Shown here one piece after another: positions 6,290 through 15,073 of a stretch of 40,724 bases of DNA (position 1 is the stretch's first letter; every line of letters starts with the position of its first letter). The stretch is from Pseudomonas migulae NBRC 103157. GTDB lineage: Bacteria > Pseudomonadota > Gammaproteobacteria > Pseudomonadales > Pseudomonadaceae. Under the pieces are notes generated by a model, which had not been told where the DNA came from, searched no databases, and saw only the letters and a list, made by a program, of their open reading frames with translations. A program made the translations under genes and the position numbers. Location of the stretch: assembly GCF_002091715.1 (NCBI RefSeq), contig NZ_BDAG01000053.1, positions 1 to 40,724 on the forward strand, given 5' to 3'.

Positions 6290-8137
6290 ATGGCCATGAA
6301 AAACAATAACCAGTGGAACCTCTCGTATTTCCTGATCGCATTCCTGGTGCTGGCCCTCGTGCAGTTTCTGTCCGCCGAACGTCATGCCGTGCAAAGCATT
6401 CCGTACAGTCAGTTCCTGCAACTGGTGACCGAGCAGAAAGTCAGCGATCTGCAAATAGAGAAAGACCGGATCAGTGGGAAATTGCTTGAGCCCATCGATG
6501 GCCGCGAACTGTTCACCACCGAGCGGGTAGATCCGACGCTGGCCGCGGACCTGGCGCAGGCGAGGGTCAGGTTCAGCGGCGTCAATGAGAACACCTTGCT
6601 CAGTGGGCTGTTGGGCTGGCTATTACCATTGATGCTGATCATGACGGCCTGGCATTTTGCGTTCCGCGGTTTCGCCGAAAAACAGGGCCTGGGGGGCTTG
6701 ATGAGTATCGGCAAATCCAGGGCCAAGGTGTTTGTCGAACGGGATACCGGCGTCACCTTCGCCGATGTTGCCGGAATCGATGAAGCCAAGCTTGAACTGA
6801 TGGAAATCGTTTCCTTTCTGAAGGACAAGGCCCGCTACGCCCGCCTCGGCGCGCACATTCCCAAGGGGACGCTGCTGGTCGGCCCGCCCGGCACGGGCAA
6901 GACGCTTGTGGCCAAGGCTATCGCCGGTGAAGCCGGCGTGCCGTTTTTCTCGATCTCGGGGTCGGAGTTCGTGGAAATGTTCGTCGGCGTCGGTGCCGCG
7001 CGGGTCCACGATCTGTTTGAGCAGGCGCGCCAGGCTGCGCCCTGCATTATCTTTATCGATGAGCTCGATGCGCTGGGCAAGATGCGCGGCGTCGGCGCCT
7101 TCGGTGGCAATGACGAGAAGGAGCAGACCCTCAATCAACTGCTCTCGGAGCTGGACGGCTTCGATCCTCGCGAAGGCGTAGTGTTGCTGGCCGCGACCAA
7201 TCGGCCGGAAATTCTCGATCCGGCATTGTTGCGGGCAGGACGAATCGATCGGCAAGTGCTGATCGACCGCCCGGACCGCAGGGGCCGGCAGGCGATCCTC
7301 AAGGTTCATCTGCAGAAAATTACCGTGGCGCCGAATATCGATAGCGAGCGTATCGCCGACATCACCACCGGCTTCACTGGTGCGGACCTGGCCAATCTGG
7401 TGAACGAGGCGGCGATTGTCGCGACCCGACGCGGCGCGGACGTGGTCGAATTTGTCGACTTCACCGCCGCCGTCGAACGGCTGATTGCCGGCGTCGAGCG
7501 CAAAAGCAGCGTGTTGCGACCCGAGGAGCGCCAGGTCGTTGCCTATCACGAAATGGGGCATGCGCTGGCTGCCAGTCATTTGCCGGCCATGGACCCGGTG
7601 CACAAAGTCTCGATTGTGCCGCGGGCCATTGGCTCGCTGGGTTACACCCTGCAGCGACCGACCGAAGATCACTTTCTCATCAGTTGCCAGATGCTCAAGG
7701 ACCGAATGGTCGTGCTGATGGCGGGTCGCGCGGCCGAGTTCCTCGCCACCGGGGAGATTTCCACCGGCGCCGCCGATGACCTGACCCACGCAACAGACAT
7801 CGCCCGCCAGTTGGTCACGCGCTTCGGCATGAGCAGCGAACTCGGTCAGGCGGTACTGGAGCGCCGCAACGCCACCTGGCTCGGCGAACGAATGCCTGGT
7901 CCCGGCGAAAAGGACTATTCGGAGCAAACCGCACGGGAAATCGACCTGGCCATTCGTGCATTGCTGGACGAGGCCTGGCAACGGGCCAAAACCCTCCTTG
8001 AAAGACTGCGCCCGGAGCTGGATGCCGGTGCCCGCCTGTTGTTGCAAAAGGAGACCCTGACCCCAGAAGAGTTCGCCCCTCTATTGCCTCTGCAGCTCGC
8101 CGCGCAACCGGCAAGCACTGACGTGGCATCGTCCTGA
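6290..8137 (+). CDS. ftsH: FtsH-like ATP-dependent membrane zinc protease
   Basis: From the ATG at 6290 the product has 615 residues, close to the family length (about 640). A first membrane helix is near residues 8-27 (LSYFLIAFLVLALVQFL), a short periplasmic part follows, and a second helix is near residues 105-125. The AAA module has Walker A GPPGTGKT at 198-205, Walker B IIFIDELDALG and the second region of homology TNRPEILDPALLRAGRIDRQ. The protease has the zinc motif HEMGH at 420-424 (housekeeping FtsH usually has HEAGH). It should degrade damaged membrane and soluble proteins from the inner membrane. The frame is open from 6194, but that extension overlaps the BON gene and is unlikely. 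A second start at 6296 is equally possible; no good ribosome site is seen, suggesting translational coupling. It is probably a stress-specific paralogue. Confidence 0.93.
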   Translation: MAMKNNNQWNLSYFLIAFLVLALVQFLSAERHAVQSIPYSQFLQLVTEQKVSDLQIEKDRISGKLLEPIDGRELFTTERVDPTLAADLAQARVRFSGVNENTLLSGLLGWLLPLMLIMTAWHFAFRGFAEKQGLGGLMSIGKSRAKVFVERDTGVTFADVAGIDEAKLELMEIVSFLKDKARYARLGAHIPKGTLLVGPPGTGKTLVAKAIAGEAGVPFFSISGSEFVEMFVGVGAARVHDLFEQARQAAPCIIFIDELDALGKMRGVGAFGGNDEKEQTLNQLLSELDGFDPREGVVLLAATNRPEILDPALLRAGRIDRQVLIDRPDRRGRQAILKVHLQKITVAPNIDSERIADITTGFTGADLANLVNEAAIVATRRGADVVEFVDFTAAVERLIAGVERKSSVLRPEERQVVAYHEMGHALAASHLPAMDPVHKVSIVPRAIGSLGYTLQRPTEDHFLISCQMLKDRMVVLMAGRAAEFLATGEISTGAADDLTHATDIARQLVTRFGMSSELGQAVLERRNATWLGERMPGPGEKDYSEQTAREIDLAIRALLDEAWQRAKTLLERLRPELDAGARLLLQKETLTPEEFAPLLPLQLAAQPASTDVASS

Positions 8138-8146
8138 CCCTGGGGG

Positions 8147-8287
8147 CTGGCGAAAGCTGGCAGTGATGCGGATCACACGCTGGTGGTGATCGTCGCGGTG
8201 GTGATTCACTACGAATGCCTGCAGCGCCTGAAAATGTGGAGCCGGTTCCTGTACCGGTTATCCACGGCTATTTCTCTTATGCCCTGA
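8147..8287 (+). pseudogene. Possible remnant of an ion-channel gene N-terminus
   Basis: The 187-bp gap between the convergent ftsH-like gene and the orphan at 8325 holds a 46-codon open frame reading LAKAGSDADHTLVVIVAVV, then IHYECLQRLKMWSRFLYRL and STAISLMP. A single hydrophobic helix running into I-H-Y-E-x-L resembles the first helix of small bacterial two-pore-type potassium channels as I remember them. It has no good start and stops after about 30 residues beyond the helix. It overlaps the palindrome GTGAT-GCGG-ATCAC (8163-8176). This is a weak call, made by pattern only. Confidence 0.3.
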
Positions 8288-8324
8288 AACCATGAATTGA
8301 TAGATCGTGACGATTCACAGTCTG

Positions 8325-8786
8325 TCACTCAAGAGGCAGGCGCTTGGCCACCTCGGCGCGAGGCGCCCACAGGGCGTTGATACACACTTCGCCGTCCTCC
8401 TCCGTTACAGGTTCAAGTGTCTGCGGGTCCAGTAAATGCCTGTCGACCAACGCAAGTCGTACAACTCCGTTTTTGTTAAGGAGTGTTCGTGCCTCACATT
8501 CGCACAAGGATCGGGACAATGCTTCGATGGGCGTCCCTATTTCGGCTTCTTCTAGCTCGATCACGAAACGAGCGGAGCAGGCATTCACCAATTCCCTTAA
8601 CGCATGAGCAGCAAAGTGATACGCCGTAAAATAACCCGCCATCAACACCAGCGAGATCAATACCAAGTAGATTGCGTCATGTCTCCAGAGTCTTTGGCTC
8701 AGGAGGCGCAGGTTTCCTGTTGTTGCCACCTTGCTCCGCCACCAGCCTTGCACCGTATGTATCCCGATCAGCTTGTTGATGTTCAT
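8325..8786 (-). CDS. Orphan single-pass membrane protein, 153 residues
   Basis: I do not recognise this protein. It has a basic N-terminal 35 residues, one clear transmembrane helix near residues 38-60 (AIYLVLISLVLMAGYFTAYHF) and a roughly 90-residue acidic C-terminal domain (for example IELEEAEIGTPIEALSRSL) with four cysteines, including CECEA. By the positive-inside rule the C-terminal domain should be periplasmic. ATG is preceded by AAGGGCG. It has its own perfect Anr box centred 64 bp upstream, separate from the ATPase gene that ends just before, so it is probably a genuine low-oxygen gene. The cysteines could be redox-active or bind a ligand, but nothing proves it. Confidence 0.7.
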   Translation of the reverse strand: MNINKLIGIHTVQGWWRSKVATTGNLRLLSQRLWRHDAIYLVLISLVLMAGYFTAYHFAAHALRELVNACSARFVIELEEAEIGTPIEALSRSLCECEARTLLNKNGVVRLALVDRHLLDPQTLEPVTEEDGEVCINALWAPRAEVAKRLPLE

Positions 8787-8843
8787 GTCCAGACGCCCTT
8801 ACCGATAGATGACAAAAGCATGAGGCCAATAACAGGCTCCCCA

Positions 8844-8857
8844 TTGATTTTGATCAA
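8844..8857 (-). promoter_or_regulatory. Anr/FNR box (perfect) upstream of the orphan membrane protein
   Basis: TTGATTTTGATCAA is a perfect palindrome centred 64 bp upstream of the ATG at 8786. It falls in the 88-bp gap after the cation ATPase stop codon. Confidence 0.85.
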
Positions 8858-8874
8858 CCTGGCTGCACCCGGCC

Positions 8875-11715
8875 TTATTCATGTTTCGTTATGTACAGGT
8901 TTACCCACTTCTGGTTATTCAATCGCAAATGAAGCTTGCGCAGTTCGATGAACCAGAAGACCAGACTTGCCATTGCCAAACACAATCCCCACTGGCTCAG
9001 TGTCAAAGCACTCGTGCCGAAGGCCTTGTTGAGTAGCGACGAGTGCACCACTGCAATCTGCAAGACCACGGCCAGGATAATTGCCCCCCAGAGCCATCGA
9101 TTAGCGAACAATGCGATGAACGCACTGTTTGACTCAGAGCGCGCACTCAACGCGTTAAACAGCTGCGCCAATACAAGCACGGTAAAACAGCCAGTGCGTG
9201 CTTGAACCAATGACGCATCACCGGGTATCAATCCTCCCGGCAGCATCCAGTCGAGCGTCAACAAACTCGCCAGGGCCATGACCAACCCCACTTCAATGAC
9301 GCCTGCCCACATGCGCGTGTCGATGATTCGATCCGAAGGCTTGCGAGGGCTGCGCGCCATGACATCCTCGTTTTGCGGATCAAAGCCCATGGCGATGGCC
9401 GGGGCTGCATCAGTAATCAGGTTGATCCATAGAATCTGGTTGGCCAGCAGCGGCAGGATAATCGCGCCCCTCTCATCCACCAGGCCGATGACACCGGCCC
9501 CCACAACGGCAAGAAAAACCGTCAGTACCTCTCCCATATTGGAAGACAGCAGGTAACGAAGAAACTTGCGGATATTGTCCAGAATCCCCCGCCCTTCGCG
9601 AACAGCCAGGACGATGGTCGAAAAGTTATCGTCGGCCAGAATCATTTCCCCCGCCTGCCTGGTTACCTCCGTTCCGGTAATGCCCATGGCTATGCCGATA
9701 TCAGCTGACTTCAATGCCGGAGCATCATTCACACCATCCCCCGTCATCGCCACCACATGTCCCTGCGCTTGCAGTGCATCGACAATCCTCAGCTTGTGCG
9801 AGGGCGCCACTCGGGCATAAACCGAGGTCGATTCGATAGCCTGGGCCAAGGCCGCATCATCCAGCTTGTCCAGATCTGCCCCGGTCAACGCCCCGCCGCC
9901 GGCCTGAATGATGCCCAGATCCTCGGCGATGCGGGCCGCCGTTCGCGGATGGTCGCCCGTGATCATAATGATGCGGATTCCTGCCTGATGGGCCTCGGCA
10001 ATGGCCGGCGCGACTTCCTCGCGCGGTGGATCACTCATGCCGACCGTACCGATGAAAACAAGGCCGGTTTCGAGGGATGGGCCGATTGCGCCCTCATCAC
10101 CAGGTGCCAAGGGACGGTACGCTACGGAAAGCGTGCGCAAGGCCGCCCCCGATAGTTCATTCACATCGGCCACGGCTTTTGCGCGCAGGTCGGCAGTGAG
10201 TGGCACGATATCCTTGCCGACTTGAACGTGAGTGCAATGTTGAAGAAGCACATCGGGTGCGCCCTTGCTGATCAGCAGTCGCTCATCATTGTGCTCATGA
10301 TCGATGACCAGTGCCGACATCATTTTTCGATCAGAGGTAAAGGGTATTTCAGCCACGCGCTCAAAACGTTTAATGCTGCGTGGCGGCGCATCCAGCTTGC
10401 GCTCCGCCACTAGAAAGGCAGCCTCGGTCGGGTCGCCTTGAACCACCCAGGTGCCGTCTTCCTTCTGCATGAGCGCGGCATTGCCCGCCAGGCTACCGCC
10501 GCGCAATAACAACACATTTTCACAGTGCACCGGCCCACTGCCCTTGGGGAGGTCCGGGTAATGAATCTGCCCCTTCGGGTCGTAGCCGACACCGCTGACC
10601 ACCCCTTTGCCGGATGCTGTCATGGTTTGCTGGATGGTCATTTCGGAACGGGTCAATGTCCCGGTCTTGTCGGTACAGATAACCGACGCAGACCCCAGGG
10701 TCTCCACTGAAGACAGTCGCTTGATGATGGCTTTATTTCGGGCCATCCGCAGCATGCCGAAGGCGAGCACCAGTGACAGAACGGCTGGCAATCCCTCGGG
10801 CACCGCTGCCACCGCCAGGGATACACCCAGCAAAAGTACCCGCAGCACATCATCGACAGTGTCAATGGGAGTAAGTATCAGCACGGCCCCCACGACAACC
10901 GTGGCGATCACCAGAGCCGCTATGCCGAGCATCCGTCCTATCTCGCGCACTTCCTTTTGCAAAGGCGTCACCTCCTCGGTCGTGACATCCAACAGATGCG
11001 CGATCGCTCCCACTTCCGTTGCCATGCCGACGGCCGTGACGATTCCGACCCCTGAGCCCTGGACGATAGCGGTGCCTTTGAACACCATATTGGCGCGCTC
11101 GGCCAACGGCACTTCAGTGCCTGGGCACGCGGTGTTTTTTGTAACCGCTTCACTCTCTCCGGTCAACGACGCCTCCAGTATCCGCAAGGCATTGGCCTGG
11201 ACCAGGCGAGCATCGGCTCCCACCGAGTCACCCTCGGATAACACCATCAGATCACCGATCACCAATTGGTGACTGGGGATACGCCTCAGGGCTCCGTCGC
11301 GGATGGCTGAAGAAGTGCTCTGGGTCAGGTTGACCAATGTCGCAACCGCGCGCTGTGACCGGGCTTCCTGGAAAAACCCGAGGAACGCATTAGCCAACAC
11401 AATCAGCGTGATGACCAACGCATCGACCGGCCAATCGCGACCGTCCATCAGCAACCAGCTGCCCAAGGTGATGGCCACGGCGACGAGCAGCAGATACACC
11501 AGCGGGTCATGAAACTGCCGTAGAAAATACTGCCAGGCAGGCTTGGCCGGTTTGGTTCGTAACTCATTGGGTCCGTCACGACTCAGACGGGCCTGGGCTT
11601 GCGCACTGGATAAACCCAGGCCGATGTCAGTGTTCAGCTCGCGGACAATCGTTTCGACGTCCTTGAGGTATGGCGAAGTGATACGGTGCAGGCCCGGCTC
11701 AAGCGCGCTACTCAT
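8875..11715 (-). CDS. P2-type cation-transporting ATPase (Ca-ATPase/CtpF-like)
   Basis: The 946-residue product is a complete P-type ATPase. It has an N-terminal cation-ATPase domain, TGES in the actuator domain (LTGESEAV), the PEGL motif in helix M4 (AVPEGLPAVLS), the phosphorylated Asp349 in CTDKTGTLT, the nucleotide-binding domain, MITGD and the hinge GDGVNDAPALKSADIGIAMG, and six hydrophobic C-terminal segments. PEGL in M4 places it with P2A/P2B calcium-type pumps rather than heavy-metal pumps. The substrate is probably Ca2+ or another divalent or alkali cation; direction is outward for the family. ATG is preceded by AAGGAG at 5 bases. It follows the cytochrome gene by 123 bp on the same strand with no Anr box between, so they probably share a promoter. 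CtpF, a related pump, belongs to the mycobacterial DosR regulon. Confidence 0.93.
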   Translation of the reverse strand: MSSALEPGLHRITSPYLKDVETIVRELNTDIGLGLSSAQAQARLSRDGPNELRTKPAKPAWQYFLRQFHDPLVYLLLVAVAITLGSWLLMDGRDWPVDALVITLIVLANAFLGFFQEARSQRAVATLVNLTQSTSSAIRDGALRRIPSHQLVIGDLMVLSEGDSVGADARLVQANALRILEASLTGESEAVTKNTACPGTEVPLAERANMVFKGTAIVQGSGVGIVTAVGMATEVGAIAHLLDVTTEEVTPLQKEVREIGRMLGIAALVIATVVVGAVLILTPIDTVDDVLRVLLLGVSLAVAAVPEGLPAVLSLVLAFGMLRMARNKAIIKRLSSVETLGSASVICTDKTGTLTRSEMTIQQTMTASGKGVVSGVGYDPKGQIHYPDLPKGSGPVHCENVLLLRGGSLAGNAALMQKEDGTWVVQGDPTEAAFLVAERKLDAPPRSIKRFERVAEIPFTSDRKMMSALVIDHEHNDERLLISKGAPDVLLQHCTHVQVGKDIVPLTADLRAKAVADVNELSGAALRTLSVAYRPLAPGDEGAIGPSLETGLVFIGTVGMSDPPREEVAPAIAEAHQAGIRIIMITGDHPRTAARIAEDLGIIQAGGGALTGADLDKLDDAALAQAIESTSVYARVAPSHKLRIVDALQAQGHVVAMTGDGVNDAPALKSADIGIAMGITGTEVTRQAGEMILADDNFSTIVLAVREGRGILDNIRKFLRYLLSSNMGEVLTVFLAVVGAGVIGLVDERGAIILPLLANQILWINLITDAAPAIAMGFDPQNEDVMARSPRKPSDRIIDTRMWAGVIEVGLVMALASLLTLDWMLPGGLIPGDASLVQARTGCFTVLVLAQLFNALSARSESNSAFIALFANRWLWGAIILAVVLQIAVVHSSLLNKAFGTSALTLSQWGLCLAMASLVFWFIELRKLHLRLNNQKWVNLYITKHE

Positions 11716-11838
11716 TTCATCTCCTTAACAACAACGGAGTGTGCGTCGTTGCTCGACCGATGGCGCGAGCAGCGCTGGCGAGATCCAGGCATGTCCGGAA
11801 CCCGAATCGCGCAGACATCTATTCGCCCTGTCCGGGGA

Positions 11839-12498
11839 TCATTGCCTGGTTCCGAGAGTGGTCATGTACTGTGCGACGGATTCGGCATCCGCCTGAGACA
11901 GTGCGTGTTCCGTCGGCTTCATCGCGGCCCCGGGTGTTTCCTGCTCACGTTGATGAAGCCGCAGGATCTGGCGAGCCATATACATTGCATGCTGCCCCGC
12001 CACCCGTGGAACCAGCCCATTGCCTCGTCCATCCACACCGTGGCAGGAACTGCATGCAGCGATGCCTGTCTGCGGCAAACCTTGGCGGAATATCGATTCA
12101 CCGCGCGCATCCGGCGTATCGGCTTGCGCCTTCATGGCGCTCTGGCTGGAAAAATAGTCGGCCAGCTCGACAATCTGAGTCCCGGTCAAATGGGTCAATC
12201 CCCCCATGTAACGATTACCGGCTGCATCAGTGCGGCCATGTTGTGTGAAATCAGTCAGCTGTGAGGTCAAATAGTCCTTTTGCTGGCCCGCCAACTTTGG
12301 AACCAGCGGCGAGACAGACTCCCCCGTCAGCCCGTGGCACAGGGAGCAGACATTATCTGCCATGGCAATCGCGGACATCGGCGCCGTTTCTTGCGCCCTT
12401 TCTTCGTTGGACCCGGTACAGCCCATGAGCGTGGCCAGGAAAATAGCCAGAATGGGAGGTGACCGGTTGTCAGTACGCTGCATGCCCTTGACGCTCAT
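11839..12498 (-). CDS. Dihaem cytochrome c4-like lipoprotein
   Basis: The 219-residue product has a short basic start, a hydrophobic stretch and a lipobox ending in Cys27 (LMGC), so it is probably a lipoprotein anchored on the periplasmic side. Two haem-binding motifs are visible, CSLCH at 51-55 and CSSCH at 149-153. They lie in two similar halves, each with the K-L-A-G-Q / R-V-A-G-Q helix typical of cytochrome c4, and methionines that may be axial ligands (Met98 and the one in AAMKPTEHALS). Cytochromes of this type pass electrons to terminal oxidases. AGGAG lies 9 bases before ATG. A degenerate Anr-like box is centred 64 bp upstream, the same spacing as at other genes here. It probably forms an operon with the cation ATPase. 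Confidence 0.88.
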   Translation of the reverse strand: MSVKGMQRTDNRSPPILAIFLATLMGCTGSNEERAQETAPMSAIAMADNVCSLCHGLTGESVSPLVPKLAGQQKDYLTSQLTDFTQHGRTDAAGNRYMGGLTHLTGTQIVELADYFSSQSAMKAQADTPDARGESIFRQGLPQTGIAACSSCHGVDGRGNGLVPRVAGQHAMYMARQILRLHQREQETPGAAMKPTEHALSQADAESVAQYMTTLGTRQ

Positions 12499-12555
12499 GG
12501 CCTGTACTCCTGAAGTGCGCTTTTAATCATTTTCGCTCGGTGATGGCACCTTCAA

Positions 12556-12569
12556 TTGACAAACCTCAA
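12556..12569 (-). promoter_or_regulatory. Degenerate Anr-like box upstream of the cytochrome gene
   Basis: On the minus strand the site reads TTGAGGTTTGTCAA, one mismatch per half. Its position, 64 bp before the ATG, matches the spacing of the perfect boxes upstream of the groEL-like, nuclease and orphan genes, which is the main reason to accept it. Confidence 0.45.
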
Positions 12570-12636
12570 TCAATCTTGCGAAGCGCTTTGGAGCAAGGGT
12601 GTCAACGCCCCCGCACTGCTTCATTGAGCGTGCGGT

Positions 12637-12912
12637 CTACGTCTGGCTCAAGGGCCCGTCGGAGCCCGGCTGGCGCCGTTGTCCCAGGTAGGCAATGAGC
12701 TTGTCCAGGGTATCCACCTCGCGATAATCGGTTTCGGGTATGGCGACACAGAGGCTGCGATTCAGCGCCTCGATGAAACGCAGCCAATCCATGGAGTCCA
12801 GGTCCACCTCTTCGCGCAATAACCTATCGGTGTGTAACTGTTCGACTTCGACTTCCGGGGCGATGCCTTTCAATGCGCGCAACACCTCATTGCGGATCAC
12901 TTGCGAATTCAT
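12637..12912 (-). CDS. Acyl carrier protein
   Basis: The 91-residue product has the four-helix ACP pattern with the phosphopantetheine attachment site DLDSMDW (Ser40; usual form DSLD). ATG at 12912 is preceded by GAGGAGG and lies 10 bp after the E2 stop codon; the longer frame to 12981 would overlap E2 and lacks such a site. It is the last gene of the ligase-PDH operon. A dedicated ACP beside an AMP-forming ligase and a lipoyl acyltransferase is unusual: it could receive an acetyl or other acyl group made by this operon, or act in an unlinked acyl pathway. No ketosynthase or phosphopantetheinyl transferase is nearby. Family is clear, partner is inferred. Confidence 0.85.
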   Translation of the reverse strand: MNSQVIRNEVLRALKGIAPEVEVEQLHTDRLLREEVDLDSMDWLRFIEALNRSLCVAIPETDYREVDTLDKLIAYLGQRRQPGSDGPLSQT

Positions 12913-12922
12913 ATGCCCCTCC

Positions 12923-14041
12923 TCAAAGAGCCTGCGGTGTTTGCAAGAGACGACGCACTTCACCCAGGAAACGAGCACCATAATGACCGTCGCTGACCCG
13001 ATGATCGGCAGATAAAGTGCCGATAACGGTGGGCACGACGCACAGTTGACCCTCCCTCACCCAAGGCCTTTCGCTGATACGACCGAAGCCGACCAAGGCA
13101 ACCTGCGGCGGGTAGATCACCCCCAATACGCTGTCCACCCCCTGATCGCCGAGTTGCGTCACAGTAATCCCGGCGCCGCCCAGCTCGGAACTGCGCAACG
13201 AGCCGCTGCGCGCCCGCTCCACCAGGCTGGCCAGTTCGCTCATCAGATGGGTCAGGGTCGAGTCCGCCACTTGATGCAGCACCGGAGCAACGAGGCCGCC
13301 CTGGCGCAAGTTTATTGCTACGCCAAGGTCGATATCGCGTGCCGGCTTGAAGGCGTTGTCCTGCCAGACACCATTGAGCTGGGGATAGTCGCGCAACGCC
13401 AATGCCACTGCTTTGAGCAACAAGACATTAGGCAGCAGGCGTTCTTGCAGCGTGCTTTGTGCGTTGTGCTCCTGCAACCAGCTCATGGCCTTGTCCAAGG
13501 CGATGGTTTCGCTCAGGTAATAGTGGGGGATCTCGCGTTTGGAACGGCTCATGACGGCGGCGATGGTCTGGCGCATGGCCTGTTCATGATCGGGTTCATG
13601 CGTCAGGTGGGCGGCCACTTCGACATCTTCCAGGGTTATAGCGCCCTGCGCCCCATGGCCTTTCAAATGATCGACATCGAGTACCAGATCGACAGCGCGC
13701 CGACGCGCCGCTGGAGAAATACGTGGGCGGGGACCCGAGAGGTCATGCGCCTCGATCACCAGCGGTGCTTCTGGCGATGTCCGCCTTACGCTTTGCGGAT
13801 CCTCTCCTGGTTCCAGCAACAGTGCCATGGGTGTCCCGACAGGTATCTTCGTACCGACGTCGACCAGCAATTGCAGGACTGTGCTTTCATGCAGGCACTC
13901 GACGTCGATGGCCGCCTTGGCCGTATCGACCACGGCAATCACCTGCCCCGGCTTAACTGTATCGCCAGGCTGTATTTTCCATTCCAGTAGCGTGCCTTCA
14001 TCCATGTCGGCACCCAGCGACGGCAGTTTGAACTCGATCAT
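12923..14041 (-). CDS. E2 component (dihydrolipoamide acyltransferase) of a PDH-type complex
   Basis: The 372-residue product has one lipoyl domain (residues 1-75, lipoyl Lys42 in VVDTAKAAIDVE), an E1/E3-binding domain near residues 108-145 (RISPAARRRAVDL) and a catalytic domain from about residue 155, ending in the active-site SADHRVSDG with His and Asp kept. It transfers the acyl group from the E1-bound intermediate to CoA. It is short, with a single lipoyl domain, like AcoC and Gram-positive-type PDH E2 rather than the triple-lipoyl Pseudomonas AceF. The ATG at 14041 is preceded by GGAGAG at 6 bases and starts the conserved KLPSLGADMDEG; the upstream 15 codons are not conserved sequence. 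It lies 45 bp after the E1beta stop. No E3 gene is present, so it would have to borrow a housekeeping lipoamide dehydrogenase. Confidence 0.93.
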   Translation of the reverse strand: MIEFKLPSLGADMDEGTLLEWKIQPGDTVKPGQVIAVVDTAKAAIDVECLHESTVLQLLVDVGTKIPVGTPMALLLEPGEDPQSVRRTSPEAPLVIEAHDLSGPRPRISPAARRRAVDLVLDVDHLKGHGAQGAITLEDVEVAAHLTHEPDHEQAMRQTIAAVMSRSKREIPHYYLSETIALDKAMSWLQEHNAQSTLQERLLPNVLLLKAVALALRDYPQLNGVWQDNAFKPARDIDLGVAINLRQGGLVAPVLHQVADSTLTHLMSELASLVERARSGSLRSSELGGAGITVTQLGDQGVDSVLGVIYPPQVALVGFGRISERPWVREGQLCVVPTVIGTLSADHRVSDGHYGARFLGEVRRLLQTPQAL

Positions 14042-14086
14042 GGATGACTCTCCAGATTCAATCCGGCAGCCGACAGACTGCAGCAA

Positions 14087-15073
14087 TCAGGGGGATTTTC
14101 CTTGGCACAGTTCATGTGCAGCTGTGATTATCGACGCCACCTGTGGCAGCGCGGCCTCCTCCAGATGCCGTGGATAAGGGATTGGCACTTCGGCGCTGCA
14201 CACCCGGGCCGGGGGCGCATCGAGCTCGTAAAAGCCTTGCTCGATGATTCGCGTAATAATTTCCGCCGACAGACTGCCGCTGCACCACCCCTCATCGACC
14301 ACCAGGGCACGGCGGGTCTTGCAGACAGAAGCCAGGAGTGTTGCGTCATCCAGGGGGCGCAGAACCCGCAGGTCGATGACTTCGCACGCGATGCCCTCCC
14401 TGGCCAGTTCCTCGGCTGCCGTCATCGCCTTGGCCAGGGAGCCGCCATACGTGATCAGGGTCAGGTCGCTGCCGGCCCGGCGAACTTTGGCGCGGCTGAT
14501 GTCTATGGTTGCCCATTCGCCGGCATCGCCTTCCAGGTTATACAGCTGCGCATGTTCGAATATCAGCACCGGGTCGGGGTCGAGTAGCGCGGGCCAGAGC
14601 ATGCCGCGTGCGTCTTCGACGGTCGCCGGTGTCAGGATTTTCAATCCTGGAATATGGGCAAACCAGCCTTCGAGGCTGTGTGAGTGTTGGGCAGCCAGCT
14701 GACGACCGGCCCCGGTCGCCATGCGTACAACCAAGGGCACCGAGAATTGCCCGCCTGACATGTGCCTCAAGGTCGCCGCGGTATTCATCAGGGGGTCGAG
14801 CGCGAGCAGGCTGAAGTTCACCGTCATGATTTCGACGATTGGCCGCATGCCTGCCAATGCCGCGCCGATACCGGCCCCCACGAAACCCAGTTCGGACAGT
14901 GGTGCGTCGCGGATGCGTTCAGGGCCGAAGGCTTCCAGCAATCCAAGGGACACGGCATAACTGCCACCATATCGCCCGACGTCTTCACCCATCAGGAACA
15001 CCCGCGGGTCCCGCTGCAGGGCGTCACGCAATGCTTTGCGCAGCGCTTCGCGGTAGGTCATGGACAGGCTCAT
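14087..15073 (-). CDS. E1 beta subunit of a PDH-type (pyruvate/acetoin) dehydrogenase
   Basis: The 328-residue product matches PdhB/AcoB transketolase-like subunits (usual length about 325). Recognisable stretches are MTYREALRKALRDAL, FLMGEDVGRYGGSYAVS, the SELGFVGAGIGAALAGMRP helix, RMATGAGRQLAAQHSHSLEG and a C-terminal half ending in the PYPRHLEE motif. With E1alpha it forms the thiamine-diphosphate heterotetramer that decarboxylates the 2-oxo acid (or cleaves acetoin). Its ATG overlaps the E1alpha stop (ATGA at 15073-15070) and is preceded by GGAG, so the two subunits are translationally coupled. Whether the substrate is pyruvate, acetoin or a branched-chain 2-oxo acid cannot be settled from sequence alone; I favour pyruvate because the AMP-forming ligase in the same operon also looks like an acetyl-CoA producer. 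Confidence 0.93.
   Translation of the reverse strand: MSLSMTYREALRKALRDALQRDPRVFLMGEDVGRYGGSYAVSLGLLEAFGPERIRDAPLSELGFVGAGIGAALAGMRPIVEIMTVNFSLLALDPLMNTAATLRHMSGGQFSVPLVVRMATGAGRQLAAQHSHSLEGWFAHIPGLKILTPATVEDARGMLWPALLDPDPVLIFEHAQLYNLEGDAGEWATIDISRAKVRRAGSDLTLITYGGSLAKAMTAAEELAREGIACEVIDLRVLRPLDDATLLASVCKTRRALVVDEGWCSGSLSAEIITRIIEQGFYELDAPPARVCSAEVPIPYPRHLEEAALPQVASIITAAHELCQGKSP

Noticed and set aside
6623..8047. A 474-residue minus-strand frame opposite ftsH
   Set aside because: It shadows a protein with complete AAA and zinc-protease motifs; no motifs are seen in the antisense product.
1..8137. Membership in the transmissible locus of stress tolerance (Hsp20 plus FtsH)
   Set aside because: The marker genes clpG/clpK, yfdX, hdeD and the thioredoxin of that locus are absent and no mobile-element genes flank the block; the Anr boxes point to an lxa-like locus instead.
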